Source: a virus
Strand: one strand, 5' to 3'
DNA length: 21,924 bases
IMG/VR virus record: IMGVR_UViG_3300005581_000157
Coordinates: 1-21,924 of that record
Shown: positions 16,890-21,924 of the stretch, one piece after another
How positions within the stretch are numbered: the first letter of the stretch is position 1
How the letters are laid out: each line of letters starts with the position of its first letter
The notes under the pieces: generated by a model
What the model saw: only the letters and a program-made list of their open reading frames with translations
The model's database searches: none
What the model was told of the DNA's origin: nothing
Translations under genes and position numbers: made by a program

Positions 16890-17564
16890 TTAATGTTTCT
16901 GATTGGGGTACAAATGCGACGCATAATCGCGATTAGGTTGAGCACTGTTCATTGATCCTTTAACGAACTTGTCCTCACTGATAGCTTTGCCAGCTCGGTA
17001 AAACGCTCTCACCATTTCCGGGTGATTCGCCAAGCCTGTTTCTTTCAGCAAGCTCACCAACTCAGGTGTGCCAAACTGGTCTAGCGCTTTGTTGGCGATG
17101 ACCAAGTTGTCTTTTAACTGCGCGCCGCCAAACTCTTTATCCGTTTTGGACTGATCAGCCCACATGGTTTGCACTTGTGCAATCGCGTCGGCTTGACGCT
17201 TCTCCATTGCTGGAGCCATGGCGTTAATCAAATTTTGCGCTGCCTCTTGCGATAAGTTTTGGCTTTTCGCAAATTCAGCAAAAGCAGTTTTTCCTGATTC
17301 ATCCCACTCCACTTGACTTGGTATTTCAAATTCTGCATACGATTCTGGAGCGCCTTCGGCCTTTACGTCATTGGCGTCCTTGGGCGCTTCATCAGCTTTC
17401 GCTGTCTCAGCAGATTTGTCTACACCTGGTGAAGCATCCTGGGGTGCAGGTGATGCTGAAGTCTGTGCAACGGGTGCGCTAGTGGTTTCACTAGACGTAC
17501 TCACTGCGGATGTCGGTGCGCCTTCAGTGTTAGGTGCGGCTGCGTCGGTCATCTGGTCGGACAT
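16890..17564 (-). CDS. Capsid scaffolding protein
   Basis: The protein has 224 residues. The first 80 are low-complexity Ala/Ser/Thr/Pro with acidic residues. A helical middle follows (FAEFAKSQNLSQEAAQNLI and EKRQADAIAQVQTMWADQ), and the C-terminus ends in ASHLYPNQKH. This disordered N-terminus, helical core and conserved LYPN end are typical of podophage scaffolds that template the procapsid and then leave. Its position immediately upstream of the major capsid gene supports the call. The start ATG at 17564 has AAAGGAG ten bases upstream. An ATG at residue 5 is a possible alternative. I see no protease motif, so self-cleavage is not indicated. Confidence 0.85.
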   Translation of the reverse strand: MSDQMTDAAAPNTEGAPTSAVSTSSETTSAPVAQTSASPAPQDASPGVDKSAETAKADEAPKDANDVKAEGAPESYAEFEIPSQVEWDESGKTAFAEFAKSQNLSQEAAQNLINAMAPAMEKRQADAIAQVQTMWADQSKTDKEFGGAQLKDNLVIANKALDQFGTPELVSLLKETGLANHPEMVRAFYRAGKAISEDKFVKGSMNSAQPNRDYASHLYPNQKH

Positions 17565-17868
17565 TCTCTTGGTGCTCCTTTAGCATTACGGCATATTGTT
17601 CAACCGCGACTTCGTTTATCTGTGCCATTAGCATCAGTCCGACATTTCGTTGACCTTCTCTAAAAAAGGTTTCCGAGTTGCCGGTAAAACTAGACCGGTA
17701 AACACCCGTTCGTTCAAGCCAACGCCAAATAATTCGGCGTCCGCGTTTACTACTCATTAACCACTTAAAATCGTCTAACTCATTTTGTTGAGCTAACCGG
17801 TTTTGTTCATCTGTTTGCTCGCGATTGACATCGTGAGCACGCAAATCTAATGGATCGAAACTACTCAT
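17530..17868 (-). CDS. Bbp19-like phage protein
   Basis: I start this at ATG 17868 (112 residues). A TTG two codons earlier is open but has no supporting ribosome site. The protein matches the small Bbp19 family of BPP-1-like podophages. Its core is DFKWLMSSKRGRRIIWRWL, then RTGVYRSSFTGNSETFFREG and QRNVGLMLMAQINE. It is charged, probably helical and cytoplasmic. Its role is not established, though it always sits between portal and scaffold in such phages, suggesting head assembly. Its 3' end overlaps the scaffold gene by 35 bases in another frame. No strong Shine-Dalgarno sequence is seen, so translation may depend on upstream reading. Confidence 0.8.
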   Translation of the reverse strand: MSSFDPLDLRAHDVNREQTDEQNRLAQQNELDDFKWLMSSKRGRRIIWRWLERTGVYRSSFTGNSETFFREGQRNVGLMLMAQINEVAVEQYAVMLKEHQENVRPDDRRSRT

Positions 17869-17895
17869 GGGCAAAATGTAATAGCGCCACTCGCG

Positions 17896-17991
17896 TTAAT
17901 GCGTACCAGCATTAGTCACTGTCTCCGCCGTACAGCATCGGGGCTCACTCAGTTTGTTTTCGTCCGCTATCTTCATACTTATCAATGACAT
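17896..17991 (-). CDS. Possible 31-codon small ORF directly after the portal gene
   Basis: The portal stop TAA (17994-17992) is followed at once by ATG (17991-17989), with GGAGG eight bases upstream inside the portal's last codons. The frame runs 31 codons (MSLISMKIADENK..., ending NAGTH) to TAA at 17898-17896. The start signal is better than that of the next recognised gene, which begins 27 bases later with no clear Shine-Dalgarno site. The product resembles nothing I know. It might be a genuine microprotein, or a leader ORF that carries ribosomes toward the Bbp19-like gene. No conservation evidence is available here. Confidence 0.38.
   Translation of the reverse strand: MSLISMKIADENKLSEPRCCTAETVTNAGTH
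17897..17914 (-). other. Short hairpin between the portal and the Bbp19-like gene
   Basis: TAATGC (17897-17902) and GCATTA (17909-17914) form a perfect 6-bp stem with a six-base loop. It covers the stop of the 31-codon ORF and lies about 30 bases before the next start. No T-tract follows on the minus strand, so it is not a terminator. A weak role in translation or message stability is possible. Confidence 0.3.
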
Positions 17992-19716
17992 TTAAACCTC
18001 CACGGCACTCGGTGAGCCGTATCCACTGAACATATTCATCACATCCGTTAACGCTGTTTTGTTGTCTGGGCTAGTCGGTGTATTGGCCATTTGCTGCTGA
18101 ACCGCCGCACCCTGCTGCATCGCTTGCGCAGCCGCTTGGGCCTGTTGCGCTTTGGCTCTGGATTCACGCAGTAGTGCCACTTTGTCGTTAGCCACAATCA
18201 AATGCGGGTCCACTCCCAACATGTCGGAGTACGCATCAGCCCAGGCGTCAGAATCAAACTTGTCTAGTACATCGGGTTTAAATTGTGCGACCTGCCCCAA
18301 GTTACCCACGAACCTATCAATACCGTTCGTTGCAATCGCACGTTGGGCTTGGGCTAAGATCGAGACAAACTCCACACTGATATCCATGCCTGATAGTTCA
18401 GGCGGTGGTGGTGGAATGACACCGGCTTCGACCATGCGTTGAAACGTCATATCAATTAATGGGTCCAGCAATTCGTTATGCAGTCGCTCAATGACAGGAC
18501 CCAACATCAACAGTTTTTCTTCATGACGTTCGGCCACTTCCGTGGCTGTCATGTTGGAACTAGTGCTGTTGGCCAGCATTAAAAACAAGTCCGCATAGAA
18601 GGACCCTTTAATACGTTCGCGCACATCTTGAATGTCCGCCAATAAGTGATTCAAATCCAAGTTGACTTCAAAGGCCGAACGAATACCACCACCGGGAGAG
18701 GTTGAGTCGTAGTAGCTAATGCCCCCTGGCATTCTGTCCACATCACGATTTTTTAATGCCGTGGGCACTTGTAGTGGCGGCATGGTTTTGTAATCAATGC
18801 CCTGCGCTTTACGAAGTTGTTCATGCTGGAGTTGTTTGACGTCCCCCAACGCTTCCATGCCAGGAGAGTTACCGTAGATGTCACCACCTGCTACCGCCCA
18901 CCGAGGTGCAACCGCTGGGAAATACTTAAACCCTGACTCACTTAAATACCTGCCAGGCTCCGCATTGATCTCGAAGTAGCAGGACTTAAACGGCATGTTC
19001 TTGCTGTCTTTCTTGCTGGGGTCACGGTCTTCGCGTGGCTCAATGGCATGAATGATCGTGATCCACTGATCGAGACTGCCACTATCAAAAAGATTCTTGG
19101 TGCTGGTGGTGCACTTGTCATACCCAAACTCACCCACAATTTCAGCGACGGTCTTTTGAAACTCACGATAGAGCGTGTTCACATTGCCGCGATAATCCGT
19201 CGCAATGCAATACTCACCGCAGGTTAGCGTTTGGTGATGAATGATGTTTTGATAGTCGGGCATGATGACTGCCGCTCCAGTGCCAAACACACCCAGCTCT
19301 TCATACATTGAATGCAATGACCGATATGTATTTGACTTTTGAAACACCGCCAACATCAATGTCGTCACATCGTTTAACCACAACTTAACCGGTCCATACT
19401 TGGCCAGCTCCGGGTCAGCAATGCTTAACCTAAACCAGGGACGCGCAGGAGAAGTGGCACCACTCATCATGCCGGCACCTAAAATGCGTAGTGCTCGGGT
19501 CCCCGTATTGTCGTAAATGTTGTTGTTGCGCTTCCAGCCCTTGTCGCGATCTTGCACAAAGAATCGGCCAGAGCGTGGCAGCATATAGTCAGACAACTCC
19601 TTCCAATGACTCCACCAGGACGCACGCTCAGACTTCAGCATGCCCCATCGTGTAAACAACTTGTCTTTGGTAGGTGATTTAGCGTTTGACTGCGCGTCAC
19701 TGGTGTACTCACTCAT
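17992..19716 (-). CDS. Portal protein (podovirus head-to-tail connector)
   Basis: This 574-residue protein matches the podophage 'head to tail connecting protein' family, the dodecameric portal at one capsid vertex through which DNA is packaged and ejected. Recognisable family features are the N-terminal WWSHWKELSDYMLPRSGRF (34-52), DNTGTRALRILGAGMMSG (69-86) followed by the SPARPWFRL stretch, LGVFGTGAAVI (141-151), the late NMTATEVAERHEEKLLMLGP segment, and a proline run before ELSGMDISVEFVS. The C-terminus is Gln/Ala-rich (AQQAQAAAQAMQQ) and probably helical and exposed in the capsid interior. Length is usual for the family. The gene is one base downstream of the 108-residue gene, and GGAGG within its last codons could serve the small ORF that follows. 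Confidence 0.93.
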   Translation of the reverse strand: MSEYTSDAQSNAKSPTKDKLFTRWGMLKSERASWWSHWKELSDYMLPRSGRFFVQDRDKGWKRNNNIYDNTGTRALRILGAGMMSGATSPARPWFRLSIADPELAKYGPVKLWLNDVTTLMLAVFQKSNTYRSLHSMYEELGVFGTGAAVIMPDYQNIIHHQTLTCGEYCIATDYRGNVNTLYREFQKTVAEIVGEFGYDKCTTSTKNLFDSGSLDQWITIIHAIEPREDRDPSKKDSKNMPFKSCYFEINAEPGRYLSESGFKYFPAVAPRWAVAGGDIYGNSPGMEALGDVKQLQHEQLRKAQGIDYKTMPPLQVPTALKNRDVDRMPGGISYYDSTSPGGGIRSAFEVNLDLNHLLADIQDVRERIKGSFYADLFLMLANSTSSNMTATEVAERHEEKLLMLGPVIERLHNELLDPLIDMTFQRMVEAGVIPPPPPELSGMDISVEFVSILAQAQRAIATNGIDRFVGNLGQVAQFKPDVLDKFDSDAWADAYSDMLGVDPHLIVANDKVALLRESRAKAQQAQAAAQAMQQGAAVQQQMANTPTSPDNKTALTDVMNMFSGYGSPSAVEV

Positions 19717-19717
19717 T

Positions 19718-20044
19718 TTATGATCCCAGCAATTGGGTTTTACTTAATGTCAATTCATCGTCTTTCACACCAGCGGGACCCGTTAACATGGTTGAGCCCA
19801 CACCGGACTTCTCAGCACGTTGGTTTTGCGCTTGGATTTGACCCGTGTCCGGCGTCTTAGCGTTTTGTTTGTTGACAGCTTCGGTAGCTATTACTTGTTG
19901 TTTCTCTGCTGCAGCGACGGCATTTGTATTTGCTGTCTTTTGCACATCCAATGCTTTCTTTGAGTTTTCATAGGATTTATATGTTGAGTAAGCCGCAACC
20001 ACTGAAGCTGCTGCCATTACTTGCATCGCTGTTATTCCAAACAT
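19718..20044 (-). CDS. Small phage protein with N-terminal hydrophobic helix and C-terminal TMLTG...LLG motif
   Basis: The protein has 108 residues and an unknown function. Residues 1-22 (from MFGITAMQVMAAASVVAAYS) form a hydrophobic helix that could be a membrane anchor or a buried virion helix. An Ala/Gln/Lys-rich segment that could be coiled coil follows (about 25-65). The C-terminal part has PDTGQIQAQ, then STMLTGPAGV and LTLSKTQLLGS, clearly related to the end of the protein encoded at 20501-20875. GAGGA lies about nine bases before the ATG. The portal gene starts one base after this stop. Pairing of two proteins with the same tail beside the portal suggests both dock on the same partner, which is an inference. 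Confidence 0.75.
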   Translation of the reverse strand: MFGITAMQVMAAASVVAAYSTYKSYENSKKALDVQKTANTNAVAAAEKQQVIATEAVNKQNAKTPDTGQIQAQNQRAEKSGVGSTMLTGPAGVKDDELTLSKTQLLGS

Positions 20045-20045
20045 A

Positions 20046-20501
20046 TTAATTTTCCTCGTATGTAATAGCGCGACGCGTCATCAAGCCAGCACTCTCATTG
20101 GTCATCTGATCTTCGATCGCATCAATGTCGGTGTGCTCAGTAACGATTAACGTCGTCCACCAGGTGTCAGCATGCGCAACACCAACACGCTTAAACCCGG
20201 CATTGGCAGGTAGTACGTGATAGCCCGTTAGTCGTTGGGGGCCATCGTCAGTGGTAACCGTGATGTCGCCATTAATTACACAGATGTTGTCGCAGTTCGT
20301 TAACGCACCGGTCAACATGGTGCCGGCAGGAATTAGTCCTGTTCTGGCACACATGCCACCATGCACAACGTGGGTGATCGATAAATTAATTTGTGGCAGA
20401 TCACGCGTATAAGACTCCAACTCGCGCACCGTCTCAGGGTCAGGCATGCCCGACAAAATATTGACAGCGACCGTGGCTTCCATGGCGTCTGTTGCGTTCA
20501 T
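20046..20501 (-). CDS. Cupin-like phage protein
   Basis: This 151-residue protein has the outline of a single-domain cupin (small beta barrel). HVVHGGMCAR (44-53) leads into IPAGTMLTGAL (57-67), then NICVINGDITV and TDDGPQRL, a strand-rich pattern matching cupin motif 1, and a later HADTWWTTLIVTEHTD segment. The usual metal-binding HxH of motif 1 is replaced by TNCDN, so a metal-dependent enzyme is unlikely. A structural or ligand-binding role fits better. Cupin-like proteins of this kind sit near the portal in other podophages, but their function is not known to me. The start ATG at 20501 overlaps the previous stop (TGATG), and the next gene begins one base after its TAA. Confidence 0.68.
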   Translation of the reverse strand: MNATDAMEATVAVNILSGMPDPETVRELESYTRDLPQINLSITHVVHGGMCARTGLIPAGTMLTGALTNCDNICVINGDITVTTDDGPQRLTGYHVLPANAGFKRVGVAHADTWWTTLIVTEHTDIDAIEDQMTNESAGLMTRRAITYEEN

Positions 20502-20875
20502 CAGCCACCCAACAAGGTATTTTTACCCAAGGTCAAGGACGCTGGGTCCACACCCACCGTGCCTGTCAACATCGTGTCAGACGGCCCACCCGCTTGTGCT
20601 GTTTGTTTAGTCGTTGATTGCAATACGCCGGTGTCTGCGACTTTGGCTGGATTGTCTAGCAATGGAACTGGGGCTGGAGCGGGTGCAGGAGCTGGGGCAG
20701 GTGAACTATTTCCGCCGCCTCCACCTCCACCTCCGCCCGTATCTTGATTCGTTTGTTGCGCAACGGGAGCAGGTGCAGGAGCCTGTGCTTTAGGCGCCTT
20801 GGGCTTATCAACTAATCCTAAATCTTGTCCGACAGCCGCTATAACACCCACTATCGATTTAAAAGTCTTACCCAT
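20501..20875 (-). CDS. Small phage protein with Pro-Ala and Gly tracts and C-terminal TMLTG...LLG motif
   Basis: The protein has 124 residues and no family I can name. The first 20 residues (MGKTFKSIVGVIAAVGQDLG) are mildly hydrophobic. A disordered middle follows, with Ala-Pro repeats, nine consecutive glycines and a second Pro-Ala repeat. The C-terminus, SDTMLTGTVGV then LTLGKNTLLGG, is shared with the 108-residue protein two genes downstream; together with the preceding xDTGxxQ it suggests a common 40-residue tail. The start is ATG at 20875 with AAGGAG closely upstream. It overlaps the acetyltransferase stop by one base (TAATG) and the next gene by one base (TGATG). The setting suggests a minor virion or assembly factor, but that is inference. 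Confidence 0.75.
   Translation of the reverse strand: MGKTFKSIVGVIAAVGQDLGLVDKPKAPKAQAPAPAPVAQQTNQDTGGGGGGGGGNSSPAPAPAPAPAPVPLLDNPAKVADTGVLQSTTKQTAQAGGPSDTMLTGTVGVDPASLTLGKNTLLGG
20663..20737 (-). repeat. Simple-sequence tract encoding Pro-Ala repeats and nine glycines
   Basis: Bases 20711-20737 are a run of GGN codons on the minus strand (nine glycines). Bases 20664-20702 encode alternating Pro and Ala. A short NSSP linker lies between them. This is an in-frame low-complexity linker rather than a mobile repeat. Its purine/pyrimidine asymmetry makes it prone to slippage, so length could vary between related phages. Confidence 0.8.
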
Positions 20876-21375
20876 TACAACTCCTTGCTATAAATGACGT
20901 TTTGCATGTTGTAACCTCGGCACTCTAAAATCTTGCTCATCACAGTCGCTGGCCTGGCTGGCCACACCATGACGGCGGCACCGCGTTGTTTGGCTGCTTC
21001 TTCTGTGGCTTTCATTAAGCGCAGTCCTATTGTTGAATTACGCCATGCACGATCAACGAACAACGAATCATTAATGACTGACGTTGTGTCCTTAGAATGC
21101 AAGTCAACATTGATTGCATTTGATGAGTAACCAATCAATGTGCCGTCCTGGTAGGCGGCCAAAATAAAAAATACGCCAGCCTTTTCTAACTGGTTGTACA
21201 ACTCGTCATGCAATGCAAACGGTGCGTCAGTGACATCACCACACACTTCGTCGTAATGAGCACGGGCCATTGGCCTGGCTTGCTCCATCAACGTGGAATA
21301 CGTGACTTCGACGATGGTAGTAGCGCCGCTTTTGTTAATGCGTACTGCTTGTCTGTCATCAGTGCATGTGTTCAT
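20875..21375 (-). CDS. GNAT-family N-acetyltransferase
   Basis: This 166-residue protein looks like a GCN5-related N-acetyltransferase, which transfers an acetyl group from acetyl-CoA to an amine. Strand 4 is suggested by the stretch around VINDSLFVDRAWR (residues 100-112), followed by the acetyl-CoA-binding helix STIGLRLMKATEEAAKQRGA (about 114-133). The R112 to G117 stretch stands in for the usual Q/RxxGxG/A loop, with its first glycine lost. The C-terminal LECRGYNMQNVIYSK is a typical closing strand. The substrate cannot be deduced. The gene starts inside the terminase gene (17-base overlap), and its TAA stop shares a base with the next ATG (TAATG), so it is co-translated with packaging genes. 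Such acetyltransferases recur near the portal in podophages, and their role there is unknown to me. Confidence 0.82.
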   Translation of the reverse strand: MNTCTDDRQAVRINKSGATTIVEVTYSTLMEQARPMARAHYDEVCGDVTDAPFALHDELYNQLEKAGVFFILAAYQDGTLIGYSSNAINVDLHSKDTTSVINDSLFVDRAWRNSTIGLRLMKATEEAAKQRGAAVMVWPARPATVMSKILECRGYNMQNVIYSKEL

Positions 21376-21924
21376 AGGGGTCGTAATGAGTTTTGTTGTC
21401 GCGAATCTTTTCTCGTAAACCCGGTGCTATCTCATCAATCGGATGCTTGGGTGCGACCGGATGGGCAAAGGTCAAACACAACGCGTCCGCCAAGTCAGGG
21501 GACGGCAAGCCACGCTTTTTAATGTTGTCTTTGGATTCAAGCTGAATGCGGTGAGCTGCGTCGTACCAGTACACAGGTGCTGCTAAGTCCTGTTTCAAGT
21601 CGACGCGATTAGGAATCGCTCCACCGATCTTTAACCAATCGCGCACACCGAACCACATCTCAGAGCGTTTGTTTAAATACTCTGAGCTAGAAGGTTTGCC
21701 ACCAAACGGGACCTCGATCGGATCAAACCCCAGCATGCGCAGTCGATCAATCACACCCGCTCCACCACCGGCATCAATGAACACCGCGTCAGGTCGCCAC
21801 TCCACTATCTTTGCAGCGACCTTGTTAGCTAACTCCATATTGTCGAGCCCCGTGTAGACCAGTGGCTCAAAAGCCACCAAGCCTTGCCTCGGAAAGATCA
21901 CACTTCGGTCGTCACCAAACCTAG
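21359..21924 (-). CDS. Terminase large subunit, C-terminal nuclease part (5' end cut by window edge)
   Basis: The frame is open to the window edge and ends at TGA 21361-21359, so only about the last 188 residues are seen. They fit the RNase H-like nuclease half of a large terminase, which cuts concatemeric phage DNA during packaging. Visible acidic motifs, in order, are FGDDRSVI just inside the edge (first Asp), AVFIDAGGGAGVIDRL (second Asp), and SPDLADALCLTFA (late Asp pair). The N-terminal ATPase half must lie to the right of the window. A GTG codon at 21901 lies inside the conserved first motif, so it is an internal valine and not the start. The 3' end overlaps the acetyltransferase start by 17 bases. 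Its place upstream of the portal is the usual packaging order. Confidence 0.88.
   Translation of the reverse strand, partial: RFGDDRSVIFPRQGLVAFEPLVYTGLDNMELANKVAAKIVEWRPDAVFIDAGGGAGVIDRLRMLGFDPIEVPFGGKPSSSEYLNKRSEMWFGVRDWLKIGGAIPNRVDLKQDLAAPVYWYDAAHRIQLESKDNIKKRGLPSPDLADALCLTFAHPVAPKHPIDEIAPGLREKIRDNKTHYDPYEHMH

Noticed and set aside
17869-17874. TTG start two codons before the Bbp19-like ATG
   Set aside because: No added conserved residues and no ribosome site; the ATG is the simpler choice.
20310-20330. GTMLTG in the cupin-like protein as a third copy of the shared tail motif
   Set aside because: It sits in a beta strand in the middle of the protein and lacks the LTLxKxxLLG part, so it is more likely coincidence.
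1-21924. Diversity-generating retroelement, as found in BPP-1
   Set aside because: No reverse transcriptase, template/variable repeat pair or tail-fibre gene is visible in the window; it could lie outside.

Overview
The window is part of a tailed bacteriophage (or prophage) genome with a podovirus-type morphogenesis cassette. Every gene I can support lies on the minus strand, so transcription runs from high to low coordinates and the order below is 5' to 3' along the message. No tRNA, rRNA, CRISPR array, insertion sequence or attachment site is visible, and no gene-free stretch exceeds about 125 bases. The closest architecture I know is Bordetella phage BPP-1: portal, Bbp19-like protein, scaffold, Bbp17-like capsid protein, Bbp16-like cement protein. 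Relatives of that type infect Pseudomonadota. Shine-Dalgarno sites of the AGGAG type fit such a host, but the host itself cannot be read from this sequence.

Packaging and portal region (21924-17530): the C-terminal nuclease part of the large terminase (cut by the window edge), a GNAT acetyltransferase, a Pro-Ala/Gly-rich small protein, a cupin-like protein, a second small protein sharing a C-terminal motif with the first, the portal, a possible 31-codon small ORF, and a Bbp19-like protein. Capsid region (17564-15126): scaffold, major capsid protein, cement protein and a 63-residue protein. A strong intrinsic terminator follows at about 15079-15107. Tail region (15065-11729): a T7 gp11-like adaptor, a 120-residue conserved phage protein, and a large nozzle/stabilization protein. 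Ejection region (11663-1): a gp14-like 177-residue protein, a 716-residue internal protein, and one uninterrupted reading frame of at least 2984 codons that leaves the left edge of the window without a stop.

The genes are packed head to tail. Several junctions are TAATG or TGATG one-base overlaps, which suggests translational coupling. Functionally the set builds the head, packages DNA, builds the short tail, and loads proteins that are probably ejected with the genome.

The most interesting object is the giant protein. It resembles the 'polyvalent proteins' of phages and conjugative elements: an N-terminal helical, partly hydrophobic region; a compositionally distinct AT-rich island encoding an ADP-ribosyltransferase-like R-S-ExE pattern; a GC-rich block with a possible HhH DNA-glycosylase-like region and an unexplained conserved block; a HESGH zincin peptidase motif; and a C-terminal helical module like those ending other giant phage proteins. 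Its position, where T7 encodes gp16, suggests a virion protein delivered to the host carrying several effector-like domains. The domain calls were made by eye from motifs and need profile or structure searches.
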